Of a DNA stretch of 64,000 nucleotides, positions 27,521-36,276 are shown piece after piece. Under the pieces are notes generated by a model. The model worked only from the letters and a program-made list of their open reading frames with translations. It made no database searches and was not told the origin of the DNA. The position numbers and the translations under genes are program-made. How positions within the stretch are numbered: position 1 is the first letter of the stretch; the number at the start of each line of letters is the position of its first letter. The stretch is from assembly GCA_965217205.1 (NCBI GenBank), contig OZ244254.1, positions 3,162,001 to 3,226,000 of the forward strand, written 5' to 3'. The stretch is from Maricaulis sp947259345 (lineage in GTDB: Bacteria > Pseudomonadota > Alphaproteobacteria > Caulobacterales > Maricaulaceae).

Positions 27521-27979
27521 TCACTTCGTACCTGTCGAGCCGAAACCGCCTGCCCCGCGTGTCGTCTCATCCAGCGTCTCGGCCACTTCCCAGACGGCCT
27601 GGGTGACCGGGGCGATGATCATCTGGGCGATACGGTCGCCGCGATTGACGACGAAACTGGCCTTGCCGTGATTGATCAGATTGACCCGGATTTCGCCGCG
27701 ATAATCGGCATCCACCGTGCCCGGCGTGTTCACACAGGATATCCCGTGCTTGGCGGCCAGTCCCGAACGGGGGCGGACCTGGGCTTCATAGCCAGCTGGC
27801 AAGGCGATCGCGATCCCGACCGGGATCAGCCGCCATTCGCCCGGCGGGATGGAGACGGGGGCGTCGGCAGGCACAGCCGCGCGCAAATCCGTGCCGGCGG
27901 ACTGGGGCGTTTCGTAGGCCGGCAGCGCCAGGCCCTCATAATGATCGAGCGGTTTGATCTTCACGGGCACGGTCGACAT
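27521..27979 (-). CDS. dut: dUTP diphosphatase (dUTPase)
   Basis: 152 residues, a trimeric dUTPase. It hydrolyses dUTP to dUMP and pyrophosphate, keeping uracil out of DNA and supplying thymidylate synthesis. Motifs in order: AGTDLRA (motif 1), PRSGLAAKHG (2), NTPGTVDADYRGE (3), RIAQMIIAPV (4), and the C-terminal P-loop-like RGAGGFGSTG (5). It follows coaB by 73 bases; the coaBC-dut order is widely conserved. Confidence 0.97.
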   Translation of the reverse strand: MSTVPVKIKPLDHYEGLALPAYETPQSAGTDLRAAVPADAPVSIPPGEWRLIPVGIAIALPAGYEAQVRPRSGLAAKHGISCVNTPGTVDADYRGEIRVNLINHGKASFVVNRGDRIAQMIIAPVTQAVWEVAETLDETTRGAGGFGSTGTK

Positions 27980-28052
27980 GGCGGCATCCTGGCTGGCGAG
28001 TGATGGAACGCATCAAAGCCAAGCCCGCCTGATTTGGCCAGTGCCTGACGCG

Positions 28053-28703
28053 CTAGCCGAGCGCCGTGGCAATGCGGGCGGCCAATTGCTCGGCGATCCG
28101 GCCCTTCTCGGCCCGGTCCCAGGCCTCGCTCCCCGCCTCGGTGACCAGCAGGACGGCATTCTCGGCCCCGCCCATCACATCGCCGGAGACATCATTGGCG
28201 ACGATCCAGTCGCAGCCCTTGCGCTTGCGCTTGGCGATGGCGAGGGCTTCGACATCATGGGTTTCGGCGGCAAAGCCGATGACAAGGCCGGGGCGTCCCG
28301 CTTTTAGTTGAGAGATGGTTTTGAGAATGTCCGGGTTTTCGACCAGCGGCAGGCTGGAGAAGCTGGCCTTGTCGAGCTTGAGCTTTCGGTCGGCGGGCTC
28401 GGCCGGGCGCCAGTCGGCGACCGCAGCCACGGCAATGAAGACATCGGCCGGCAAGGCGGTTTCGACCGCCGCCAGCATGTCGCGGGCCGTTTCGATATGG
28501 ATGGTCTCGACGCCGTCTGGGTCCGGCAGGGCCGTTGGTCCGGCGACCAGCGTCACGCGGGCACCCAGCGCAGCGCAGGCCGCGGCGATGGCATACCCCT
28601 GCCTGCCCGAAGAGTGGTTGGAGATGAAGCGGACCGGGTCGATCGGTTCACGCGTCGGTCCGGCCGTGATCAGGACGTGGCGGCCGGTCAGCGGCTCAGT
28701 CAT
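28053..28703 (-). CDS. coaB: Phosphopantothenate-cysteine ligase CoaB (separate polypeptide)
   Basis: 216 residues. It joins 4'-phosphopantothenate and cysteine with CTP in CoA synthesis. The N-terminus GRHVLITAGPTREPIDPVRFISNHSSGRQGYAIA matches the start of the C-terminal domain of bacterial CoaBC, and the ligase motifs AVAAVADWRP and the Lys-rich KLKLDK are present. In most bacteria this is fused to CoaC. Here the ATG lies inside the 3' end of coaC and the two frames overlap by 8 bases (ATGACTGA), so the fusion is broken. Translational coupling is expected. A sequencing error at the junction cannot be excluded. Confidence 0.9.
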   Translation of the reverse strand: MTEPLTGRHVLITAGPTREPIDPVRFISNHSSGRQGYAIAAACAALGARVTLVAGPTALPDPDGVETIHIETARDMLAAVETALPADVFIAVAAVADWRPAEPADRKLKLDKASFSSLPLVENPDILKTISQLKAGRPGLVIGFAAETHDVEALAIAKRKRKGCDWIVANDVSGDVMGGAENAVLLVTEAGSEAWDRAEKGRIAEQLAARIATALG

Positions 28704-29238
28704 TCAGCAGGCGCTCCACAGCGTCGGCGATTGCATCAGGCTCGGCCAGGCGGCCCGGCCCAAACTCGCCGCAAGCCATATCGCCCTTGTCCGGGCCGAC
28801 GAAGTGAACGCCATCGCCCTGCAAGGTCGCCAGATTGCGCTGGGTCGCCGGATGCTCCCACATCCGAACATTCATCGCCGGCGCCATCAGGACCGGCTTG
28901 TCGGTCGCCAGGAGCGTGGTCGAGGCGAGATCATTGGCCAGACCGGTCGCCGCCTTGGCCATCAGGTCGGCGGTGGCCGGTGCCACGACGACGAGATCGG
29001 CCGAGCGCGACAGTTCGATATGACCCATCTCCGCTTCGTCGGTGAGGTTGAACAGCTCGCCATAGACCTTGTCGCCAGACAGGGCGGAGACCGAGAGCGG
29101 CGTGACGAATTCACTTCCCGCGCGCGTCAGGATGCAGCGACTGGCAATGCCGCGCTTGCCGAGCGTCCGGATCAGCTCCAGCGCCTTGTAGGCCGCAATG
29201 CCGCCGCCAATGATCAGAAGAATGGACTTGTCGGCCAC
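28696..29238 (-). CDS. coaC: Phosphopantothenoylcysteine decarboxylase CoaC (separate polypeptide)
   Basis: 180 residues. A flavin (FMN) decarboxylase that makes 4'-phosphopantetheine. Motifs: KSILLIIGGGIAAYKALELIR, the catalytic His in EMGHIELSRSADLVVVAPATADLMAK, the PAMNVRMW substrate motif, and the conserved Cys in GDMACGEFGPGRLAEPD. It ends VERLLND-stop just where CoaBC proteins continue into the ligase domain. The upstream spacing from the protoglobin gene is 79 bases. Confidence 0.92.
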   Translation of the reverse strand: MADKSILLIIGGGIAAYKALELIRTLGKRGIASRCILTRAGSEFVTPLSVSALSGDKVYGELFNLTDEAEMGHIELSRSADLVVVAPATADLMAKAATGLANDLASTTLLATDKPVLMAPAMNVRMWEHPATQRNLATLQGDGVHFVGPDKGDMACGEFGPGRLAEPDAIADAVERLLND

Positions 29239-29317
29239 GTCACGCCTCCGCTGATGGTCCCGTACAGGTAAACCGTCGGCGGGGATTTCCCAAGGGTTTC
29301 AGCCGGTGAAGGTCAGC

Positions 29318-29839
29318 TCAGTCGACCAGATGCCGGATCTTGTGGACGTCCGAGGAGAGTGCGGCGCGCTTGTCCATGATGTGGCGGTAGAGGGCGCCCA
29401 TGGAGAGCTCGATGTCGTAATGCGTGATGCGTGACAGGGCGGTAATGTCGTCGGTCTTGAAGCTGCGGCGGTCGGCCATGGCCAGCTCGACGATGCGGGC
29501 GAACATGTTGGAATAGGCTGCCGTATAGACATGAGACGGGAATTCCAGCTTGGCATGGCGTTCGCCCATGCCCTCGGTGGCTTCGTAGTAGTGCTCATCG
29601 AAGCGGGCCGAGAAGAGCTCGTCACAATGCGCCAGCATGCCGGCGCGCAGATAGGTGACATTGTCCGCGATCTCGAAATAGTGCGCGACGTCCGGATTGC
29701 CGACTAGATGGTCGAAGACCGTCTCCAGTGCCTCTTCCGCATACTTCATCAGGCGAGGCTTGAGGTGCTGCACACGGTCGATCACATCTTCGTCGATGCG
29801 AAAAAACTCGCGCTGAAGGCTGCGTGCCTCTTCAGTCAT
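29318..29839 (-). CDS. Stand-alone protoglobin-domain haem protein
   Basis: 173 residues, only a globin domain. The features FRIDEDVIDRVQHLKPRLMKYAEEALETVFDHL, HYFEIADNVTYLRAGMLAHCDELFSARFDEHYYEAT and GMGERHAKLEFPSHVYTAAYSNMF are those of protoglobin/globin-coupled sensor domains; His95 is the likely proximal haem ligand. No output domain (methyl-accepting, GGDEF, kinase) is fused. It may sense or bind O2, CO or NO. Start ATG 29839 has AAGGG upstream. Neighbours are CoA and ubiquinone genes, so a partner is not obvious. Confidence 0.82.
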   Translation of the reverse strand: MTEEARSLQREFFRIDEDVIDRVQHLKPRLMKYAEEALETVFDHLVGNPDVAHYFEIADNVTYLRAGMLAHCDELFSARFDEHYYEATEGMGERHAKLEFPSHVYTAAYSNMFARIVELAMADRRSFKTDDITALSRITHYDIELSMGALYRHIMDKRAALSSDVHKIRHLVD

Positions 29840-29911
29840 GATGAAATCCCTTGCCATGCATGGCATTTGGACAGGTGTTTCTTTCGATTTTGTGTAAATC
29901 GGAGCGAGATT

Positions 29912-31450
29912 TTAGCTAAATGCCAGCATAGCAGCAGCGCCAAGTGCGGCCGCACCGGCCAGCCAGGCCAGTCGCAGGAACCAGGGCCGCAGCTTCGGCC
30001 CGCCGCCGAGCGACAGTTTTCCGGCCTTCAGCTGGGCGCCAACATCGGCCCAGTCATCGATCGCATCAGGCAGTCGGCGCATGGCATCGTGCAGACGCGT
30101 CAGGTCTTCGCCGAGATCGCGAATCCGTCCTTCCGGACCCAATTCCCGCTTCATCCAGGCTTCAACGATGGGGGCGGCTGCGCCCCACATGTCGTGTTGC
30201 GGGTCGAGCTGGCGTGAAACGCCTTCGCACTGGACCATGGTCTTTTGCAGCATCACCAATTCCGGCCGCAGGCGCATGTCGAACAGATCAGTGATCTCGA
30301 ACAGCTGAAGCAGGACACGCGACATCGGCACCTGATCCGCGGTCTTGCCGAAGATCGGCTCGCCGACGGCCCGCAGGGCGCTGGCAAAATCCTCGACCGA
30401 ATGGCGCGCCGGGACATAGCCGGCGGCGAAATGGGCGCGGGCCGCTGCCATGTAATCGCGGGTGAGGAAGCCGTGCAGGATCAGGGCAAGGAAGCGCCGC
30501 TCGGCCCGGCCGATCCGTCCCATGATCCCGAAATCGACCGCCCAGACCGTGTCGTCAGTGCGCGCGAAGAGATTGCCGCCATGCATGTCGGCGTGGAAGA
30601 CGCCCCGGTCGAGTGCGGTGGCGAGAAAGGCGCGGGTCAGGCGTGTGGCGAGGGCGGGGCGGTCGATCCCGCTTTCGATGATGGCGTCCATATCGGACAG
30701 GGCAATGCCGTCTATCCATTGTGTGACCAGGACCCGACGGGTCGAGCGCGTCCAGTCGACCGTGGGGATATGATAGCCCGCGGCGACAGCAGCCGCCTCC
30801 CCCAGCTCAGAGGCGGAGGCGGCTTCCAGGCGCAGGTCGGTCTCGACGGTCAGTGAACGCGAGACCGTCTCGACGAATTTCTTCGGCTCCAGCCGGCGGC
30901 TGGCCGGGGCAAAGCGTTCGGCCAGGCTGGCGCCGAGTGTGAGCGTGCGAATATCCCGCGCAATGCGCTGTTCGATGTCCGGCCGCAGGATTTTGACGGC
31001 GACGACCGCGCCATCCGGTGTGGTCGCCTTGTGAACCTGGGCGATCGAGGCGGCAGCCACGGGCGGGCCGAATTCGCTGAAGGCGTCGTTGACCGGCATG
31101 CCGAGTTCGTCGGCCAACACGGCTCGCGCCTCCTCATCACCAAAGGCCGGCATACGATCCTGCAGGCGGGCCAGGCCGCGCGCGAAGCGCTCGCCGATAA
31201 CATCGCCGCGCGTGGCCAGGATCTGGCCGAATTTCACATAGGACGGACCCAGTTTCTCCAGCGCTCTGGCAAGGCGTTCACCCGGATTTTCGGCCAGGTC
31301 ACGGCGTCGAAAGACCCGCATGACAGCCCCCGCCCAGCGGGCCGGGGCGGGATAAAGTGACTGGTACTCGGCCGGCAGGATGGCGTCATGCCGGGCGAGG
31401 GTCAGTCCGGCGCGCAAAAGGCGCCCGAAGGAAGCGAGGCTGTCAAACAT
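29912..31450 (-). CDS. ubiB: Ubiquinone biosynthesis protein UbiB (atypical kinase/ATPase)
   Basis: 512 residues. ADCK/UbiB-family membrane protein that supports the later ring hydroxylations of ubiquinone synthesis. Signature: YVKFGQILATRGDVIG (KxGQ motif), AAASIAQVHKA (Ala-rich loop), VVAVKILRP, HADMHGGNLF and VWAVDFGIMGR. A C-terminal hydrophobic segment (AWLAGAAALGAAAMLAF) anchors it in the membrane. Start ATG 31450 (MFDSLASFGRLLRAGLTLARHDAI); the longer frame upstream lacks family similarity. No good ribosome-binding site is visible. Confidence 0.94.
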   Translation of the reverse strand: MFDSLASFGRLLRAGLTLARHDAILPAEYQSLYPAPARWAGAVMRVFRRRDLAENPGERLARALEKLGPSYVKFGQILATRGDVIGERFARGLARLQDRMPAFGDEEARAVLADELGMPVNDAFSEFGPPVAAASIAQVHKATTPDGAVVAVKILRPDIEQRIARDIRTLTLGASLAERFAPASRRLEPKKFVETVSRSLTVETDLRLEAASASELGEAAAVAAGYHIPTVDWTRSTRRVLVTQWIDGIALSDMDAIIESGIDRPALATRLTRAFLATALDRGVFHADMHGGNLFARTDDTVWAVDFGIMGRIGRAERRFLALILHGFLTRDYMAAARAHFAAGYVPARHSVEDFASALRAVGEPIFGKTADQVPMSRVLLQLFEITDLFDMRLRPELVMLQKTMVQCEGVSRQLDPQHDMWGAAAPIVEAWMKRELGPEGRIRDLGEDLTRLHDAMRRLPDAIDDWADVGAQLKAGKLSLGGGPKLRPWFLRLAWLAGAAALGAAAMLAFS

Positions 31451-31551
31451 TGAATGTCGGTTTAGTGTTCTTGGTGGAACTTGGCGAGCGTGGCGTGAAG
31501 TCGCGCCGTCTTTCGGCTGCTCCTGGAGTGGTTTGTCGGGGGAATGATGAT

Positions 31552-31962
31552 TTGAAGCACCGGATTGAGTTTGACCGCGACCGGCAGCTGGGCGTGGTGC
31601 GGTATAAAGGCGAGGTGCAGCCGGAAGATCCCGCCCGGCTGATCCGTGAACTTGTCGCCAGGCCGGGTTGGACGCCTCGCTGTGACCGAATTGTCCTTTA
31701 TGACGATGCGGATCTGGGTGAGTTGACGGCCTCAAACTTCAAGCGAACCGCCGCCCTGCTGCAGCCAGTCATTGCGCAATTTTACGGTCAGGCCCCCAAC
31801 TTTTCCGCGCATGTTTGCGGCAATGCCCTGCAGCGCAGCTCGCTGGAATACTGGATGGCGCTGGGGTCGGCGATCTACTCGCCGCCAATGGCGCTGTTTG
31901 AAACCCGTCGCGAGGCGGAGGCCTGGCTTGCAGACCAACGCGCTGCGCTCGAAAAGCGCTAG
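31552..31962 (+). CDS. Small conserved-looking hypothetical protein, TTG start
   Basis: 136 residues from TTG 31552 (KHRIEFDRDRQLGVVRYKGEVQPEDPARLI), preceded by GGGGGAA. A strand-helix pattern of the type seen in SpoIIAA/STAS-like small proteins is suggested by RYKGEV, VLYDDADLGELTASNFKRTAALL and METRREAEAWL-like C-terminus (ALFETRREAEAWLADQ), but I cannot assign a family. It is divergent from ubiB with a shared 101-base spacer, and its stop overlaps the ubiE stop by 4 bases (CTAG). Confidence 0.6.
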   Translation: MKHRIEFDRDRQLGVVRYKGEVQPEDPARLIRELVARPGWTPRCDRIVLYDDADLGELTASNFKRTAALLQPVIAQFYGQAPNFSAHVCGNALQRSSLEYWMALGSAIYSPPMALFETRREAEAWLADQRAALEKR

Positions 31963-32765
31963 GCCCAGCCGACATGCAGGGCGGCGATGCCGCCAGAGAA
32001 ATTCGTATAGCTGACCCGGCGGAATCCGGCGGTGCGAAGCTCGTCCGCGAAATCGTCCTGATTGGGAAAGCGGCGGATCGACTCGACCAGGTATTGATAA
32101 CTGTCGCGATCCTTGGCGACGTAATGGCCCAGCTCCGGCATCACATTGAAGGACCAGGCGTCGTAGATCTTCTCCCAGGCGCGGCTGGTCGGGCGTGTGA
32201 ATTCCAGGCACAGGAAGCGCCCGCCCGGCTTGAGCACGCGGCGCATTTCCTTCAGCGCTGACGCGCGGTCGGTAACATTGCGGATCCCGGTCGAGATGGT
32301 GACGCAATGGGCCGTGCGGTCCGGCAGGGGCAGGCATTCCGCATTCCCGGTGAGCCAGTCGATACGGCCTTGCTCGTGCGGCTTCAGCCCGCGCTTCACG
32401 CCGGCCCGCAGCATCTGCTCATTGATATCCAGCACGATGGCTCGGGCTTTTCGGTCGCTGCTGCGCCGTTCGGCGATCGCATCAGCCTTGGCCAGGAAGC
32501 TGCGGGCCAGGTCGCCGGTGCCGCCGGCGACGTCAATGTGCAATTCGCCCGGCTGCGGGTTCGCGCGAGTCATCACCATGTCTTTCCAGACCCGGTGAAT
32601 GCCCAGCGACATCAGATCATTCATCAGGTCATAGCGTCGCGCGGACCGGTCGAACACGCCGCGCACAAGCGAGGCCTTCTCCTCCCGTGCCACATCGGTG
32701 AAGCCGAAGGAGACGGTCTCGTCGGATGATCCCGATCCCGCGTGTCTGGTCTGGGTGATGCTCAT
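31959..32765 (-). CDS. ubiE: Demethylmenaquinone/2-methoxy-6-polyprenylbenzoquinol methyltransferase UbiE
   Basis: 268 residues. A SAM-dependent C-methyltransferase of ubiquinone synthesis. Family motifs are VFDRSARRYDLMNDLMSLGIHRVWKDM, the SAM loop DVAGGTGDLA, VTISTGIRNVTDRASALKEMRRVLKPGGRFLCLEF and ISRRFP-like SIRRFPNQ..F. Start ATG 32765 (MSITQTRHAG) is preferred over 32777 on family length; neither has a strong ribosome-binding site. Together with ubiB it covers two steps of the pathway. Confidence 0.94.
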   Translation of the reverse strand: MSITQTRHAGSGSSDETVSFGFTDVAREEKASLVRGVFDRSARRYDLMNDLMSLGIHRVWKDMVMTRANPQPGELHIDVAGGTGDLARSFLAKADAIAERRSSDRKARAIVLDINEQMLRAGVKRGLKPHEQGRIDWLTGNAECLPLPDRTAHCVTISTGIRNVTDRASALKEMRRVLKPGGRFLCLEFTRPTSRAWEKIYDAWSFNVMPELGHYVAKDRDSYQYLVESIRRFPNQDDFADELRTAGFRRVSYTNFSGGIAALHVGWA

Positions 32766-33043
32766 AATGGCCAACATAGCCACGGACGACCCTGCGGCAA
32801 AGCGATGACGGCGGTCCTTCTTGTCGCAGGGGCGTGTCCGCGCGCGCACGAACTGGGCACTCGCCGATCTGAAGCGGCCGGACAGCGGGACCTGGTCAGG
32901 CCCTAATCATCACAGCTGACAGACGGGAGGCGGTGTGGTCAAACCTGTGACCTCACCCAGGTGGTCACGACAGATGGGACGCCGAGCCTGCCCGGGGAGA
33001 CAATAAGGTGGCCAATTGAATATGAACCGGTATCACATCCAAC

Positions 33044-33907
33044 ATGCCCGAGCTTCCTGAAGTCGAAACAGTCCGCCGGGGCCTGATCCCGGCATTGGAG
33101 GGGCGCCGCTTGCTCGCGGTTGAGGTCAATCGCCCCAATCTGCGCTTTGCCTTCCCCGACCGTTTTTCCGAGCGACTGACGGGGCAAAGGATCGAGCGCA
33201 TCGACCGGCGGGCCAAATATCTCTTGCTGCGTTTGGATGGGGGCGAGACGATGATCGGCCATCTCGGCATGTCCGGGCGTTTTTCGATCGAAGTCGACGG
33301 GGCGGAGGCGCAGCCGGGCGATTTTGTGTACGCGGCGCCAGCCAAGCCCAAGCATGATCACGTCGTGTTCCGGGCCGAGGGCGGGGTCGTGGTGCGCTAT
33401 AATGATCCGCGTCGCTTCGGCTATATGGACCTGTTCCCGACCGAGACCGAGGCAGGGCATCCCGTGCTCGCAGCGCTTGGGCCGGAGCCGCATGGGAATG
33501 ATTTCTCCGGGCCCTACCTGTCGACAGCCCTGGCCGGACGGCGCACCCCCATCAAGGCGGCCCTGCTGGACCAGTCCATCGTTGCCGGGCTGGGCAATAT
33601 CTATGTCTGTGAGGCTTTGCACCGTGCTGGCATAAGCCCGCGGCGGGCGGCAGCCTCTATCCCCGGCGTGCGCGCCGAGCGGCTCGCGACTGCCGTGCGC
33701 GCAGTCATTGTCGAGGCAATTGAAGCGGGTGGTTCTTCGCTCAAGGATTTTGCTGCCACCGATGGCTCGCTCGGCTATTTCCAGCACCGTTTCCGGGTTT
33801 ATGACCGGCTCGGAACGCCCTGCCCGTCGGATGGATGCAGCGGTGCCATCCAGCGTATCGTGCAGTCAGGCCGATCGACCTGGTTCTGCAGTACTTGCCA
33901 GCGCTGA
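33044..33907 (+). CDS. mutM: Formamidopyrimidine-DNA glycosylase
   Basis: 287 residues. A bifunctional glycosylase/AP lyase that removes 8-oxoguanine and formamidopyrimidines. The N-terminus is MPELPEVETVRRGL with catalytic Pro2 and Glu3 after Met removal; the conserved Lys is in RRAKYLLLRLDGG. The H2TH helices are near LLDQSIVAGLGNIYVCEALHRAGISPRR. The C-terminal zinc finger uses CPSDGC and FCSTC. It begins the plus-strand run toward dnaA and is divergent from ubiE. Confidence 0.97.
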   Translation: MPELPEVETVRRGLIPALEGRRLLAVEVNRPNLRFAFPDRFSERLTGQRIERIDRRAKYLLLRLDGGETMIGHLGMSGRFSIEVDGAEAQPGDFVYAAPAKPKHDHVVFRAEGGVVVRYNDPRRFGYMDLFPTETEAGHPVLAALGPEPHGNDFSGPYLSTALAGRRTPIKAALLDQSIVAGLGNIYVCEALHRAGISPRRAAASIPGVRAERLATAVRAVIVEAIEAGGSSLKDFAATDGSLGYFQHRFRVYDRLGTPCPSDGCSGAIQRIVQSGRSTWFCSTCQR

Positions 33908-34008
33908 AACATTTTGGGCGGGAAGCGGGTCAGCCGTTTCCCGCTAGCCAATCGGCCGGGTGCGGCTAACCTGCCCGCATCTTTCGATTGTCTGTTTGAG
34001 GAAACTGC

Positions 34009-34941
34009 ATGTCAGCCCATTCCCTTCTGCGTCGCGCCGTCTCCGGCACGCTCGGTGCCGCCCTGCTTGCCGGCAGCGCCCTGTTTGCTTCGAGCGCCCT
34101 TGCCCAGCCCCCAGATTATTCAACCCTCGAGGCCGATCCCGCGATCTGGCATCTCTCCGATGCCGATTCCGACGTCTATATCTTCGGGACCTTCCATATC
34201 CTGCCGGCCAGTCTCGATTGGCGGACGGATGAAGTCGAGGCGCTGCTCGCGAGCGCCGATACGCTCTACCTGGAAGCCGATGTGCATTCGCCGGAGTCCC
34301 AGGGCCAGATGCAGCAACTGGTCATGCAGTACGGCCTCAATCCGCCTGGCGTGACCCTTTCCTCACTCCTGTCAGACGAAGCCAATGCGGCGCTCGCCGA
34401 GTTTGCGCCAACGCTGGGCGTCGCGCCGGCCATGCTGGAGCCGATGCGGCCCTGGCTGGCCCAGGTGATGCTGGCGGTGACCCAGATGCAGGCGCTGGGT
34501 CTTGACCCTACGGCCGGCGCAGAGTCGGGCCTGCTTGCGTTGATCGCCGGCGGCGACACGCAGTTGGGCTATTTCGAGACTGCCGAGGAGCAGATCCGCT
34601 TCCTCGCAGGTGTTCCTGACGACGTGCAGGTGCGGGCATTTGACCAGGGACTCGAGGACATGGCTGACCTGCCGACCCAGCTCAACGAGTTGGTGACGGC
34701 CTGGGCGACTGGCGACATGGCGGTGCTGGAAGACATGATCAATGGCAGCATGCGTGAGGATGCGCCGGAGGTCTATGAGACCCTCATCGTGACCCGCAAC
34801 CATAACTGGGTGCCGCAGATTGCCGAGATCATGGACGGTGAGGGCACGGTCTTCATCGCGGTCGGAGCGGCGCACCTGCCGGGCGAGGACGGCGTTATCC
34901 ATCTCCTGCAGGAAGAGGGTTACACCATTACCCGTCAGTAA
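34009..34941 (+). CDS. Secreted TraB/GumN-family protein
   Basis: 310 residues with a signal peptide (MSAHSLLRRAVSGTLGAALLAGSALFASSALAQ). The TraB/GumN fold is shown by IWHLSDADSDVYIFGTFHILP at the start, the YLEAD motif, RNHNWVPQI and the C-terminal GAAHLPGEDGVIHLL. The GxxH and ExD residues form the putative metal-peptidase-like active site of this family, in which some members act as proteases on signalling peptides. Function here unknown. Confidence 0.86.
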   Translation: MSAHSLLRRAVSGTLGAALLAGSALFASSALAQPPDYSTLEADPAIWHLSDADSDVYIFGTFHILPASLDWRTDEVEALLASADTLYLEADVHSPESQGQMQQLVMQYGLNPPGVTLSSLLSDEANAALAEFAPTLGVAPAMLEPMRPWLAQVMLAVTQMQALGLDPTAGAESGLLALIAGGDTQLGYFETAEEQIRFLAGVPDDVQVRAFDQGLEDMADLPTQLNELVTAWATGDMAVLEDMINGSMREDAPEVYETLIVTRNHNWVPQIAEIMDGEGTVFIAVGAAHLPGEDGVIHLLQEEGYTITRQ

Positions 34942-35059
34942 GCGGCTCGATGCCGGGTGACTCAAACAGGGCACCCGGTATCGACGCTCGCTTCCGTCTG
35001 CGTTATAGCGGCGCGGCTTTTCCGCGCGGGACCTCCGCGCCGTCAGATGGAGCACCGAA

Positions 35060-35836
35060 ATGGGCTACAAGACGATCCAGTACAAAACCGAGGGCCGGGT
35101 CGGCGTCATCACGCTGAACCGCCCGGAGGCACTCAATGCTCTGTGCGACGAGCTGACCACGGAATTGGCCGCGGCCCTGGCCGCCTGCGAAGCCGATGAC
35201 GAGATTGGTTGCGTTGTCCTGACCGGCTCGAAGAAGGCCTTCGCGGCCGGCGCCGATATCAAGGAATTGCAGTCGCGCGACATGGTTGGCCTCTACAATA
35301 AGGACCCGTTCGCGGAGACCTGGGAGGCCGTCGCCCGTTTCCGCAAGCCGATCATCGCTGGCGTGTCCGGCTATGCGCTCGGCGGTGGCTGCGAGATTGC
35401 CATGATGTGCGATTTCATCATCGCCTCCGAGACCGCCAAATTCGGCCAGCCCGAAATCAATCTGGGCGTCATGCCGGGCGCTGGCGGCACCCAGCGCCTG
35501 CCGCGTGCGGTCGGCAAGGCGAAAGCCATGGACATGTGCCTGACGGGTCGGATGATGGATGCCGAGGAGGCCGAACGTGCCGGCCTGGTCTCGCGCGTCG
35601 TTCCGGTAGACGATTTCATGGACGTGGTCATGGAAGCGGCCGAGGCCATCGCCGCCAAGTCCCTGCCCGTCGCCATGATGACCAAGGAGACGGTAAACCG
35701 TTCCTTCGAGGTCGGCCTGACCGAAGGCGTTCGCTTCGAACGCCGGGTGTTCATGTCACAGTTCGCGCTTGAAGATCAGAAAGAAGGCATGGCGGCCTTC
35801 GCCGAAAAACGGGCTGCACATTTCAAGCATCGCTAG
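35060..35836 (+). CDS. Enoyl-CoA hydratase (crotonase family)
   Basis: 258 residues, close to short-chain enoyl-CoA hydratases (FadB1x/EchA/PaaF type). The oxyanion-hole segment is AAGADIKEL. The two catalytic glutamates of crotonase are in ALGGGCEIAMMCDF and GQPEINLGVMPGAGGTQRLPRAVG. It hydrates trans-2-enoyl-CoA in beta-oxidation. GGAG (35049-35052) precedes ATG 35060. It lies between the GumN gene and rpsT, a neighbourhood common upstream of dnaA in alphaproteobacteria. Confidence 0.92.
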   Translation: MGYKTIQYKTEGRVGVITLNRPEALNALCDELTTELAAALAACEADDEIGCVVLTGSKKAFAAGADIKELQSRDMVGLYNKDPFAETWEAVARFRKPIIAGVSGYALGGGCEIAMMCDFIIASETAKFGQPEINLGVMPGAGGTQRLPRAVGKAKAMDMCLTGRMMDAEEAERAGLVSRVVPVDDFMDVVMEAAEAIAAKSLPVAMMTKETVNRSFEVGLTEGVRFERRVFMSQFALEDQKEGMAAFAEKRAAHFKHR

Positions 35837-35945
35837 GCGGCAAGACACACAGGGCGGTTGACGCCCAGCCCGCAAGGGCCTATACGCCGCCGCTCACGGA
35901 TTTCGCCGGGAACATCGTCCCGGCCGCATGAAGAGGTTTACATCC

Positions 35946-36212
35946 ATGGCCAACACCAACTCGGCCAAGAAAATGGTCCGCAAGATCGCTCGCAAGACGG
36001 CCGTCAACAAGGCGCGTCGTTCGCGTGTCCGGACCTTCGTCAAGAAGGTCGAAATGGCGATCGTCTCCGGTGACCAGGCTGCTGCCAAGACCGCTTTGGT
36101 CGAAGCTGAGTCCGAGCTGATGCGTGCTGTCGGCAAGGGCGTCTACCACAAGAATACCGGTTCGCGGAAAGTCTCCCGCCTGTCGGCCCGCGTGAAGTCG
36201 ATGTCGGCCTGA
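35946..36212 (+). CDS. rpsT: 30S ribosomal protein S20
   Basis: 88 residues, family length. It binds 16S rRNA near helix 44 and the 5' domain. The characteristic N-terminus MANTNSAKKMVRKIARKTAVNKARRSR and the helix KTALVEAESELMRAVGKGVYHKNTGSRKVSRL are intact. ATG 35946 is used; the start 6 codons upstream is not the family start. A strong terminator follows. Confidence 0.97.
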   Translation: MANTNSAKKMVRKIARKTAVNKARRSRVRTFVKKVEMAIVSGDQAAAKTALVEAESELMRAVGKGVYHKNTGSRKVSRLSARVKSMSA

Positions 36213-36242
36213 TCCGACCCGCTTTACGGACTGCAATTCTGA

Positions 36243-36276
36243 TACGCCCGGGGCACAAGCCCCGGGCGTATTTCTT
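36243..36276 (+). terminator. Rho-independent terminator of rpsT
   Basis: Perfect 12-bp stem (TACGCCCGGGGC / GCCCCGGGCGTA) with an ACAA loop, then TTTCTTTG. It insulates dnaA from rpsT transcription. Confidence 0.92.

Noticed and set aside
32939..33787. 282-codon open reading frame on the minus strand over mutM
   Set aside because: Antisense shadow; mutM is complete with the catalytic N-terminus and zinc finger.
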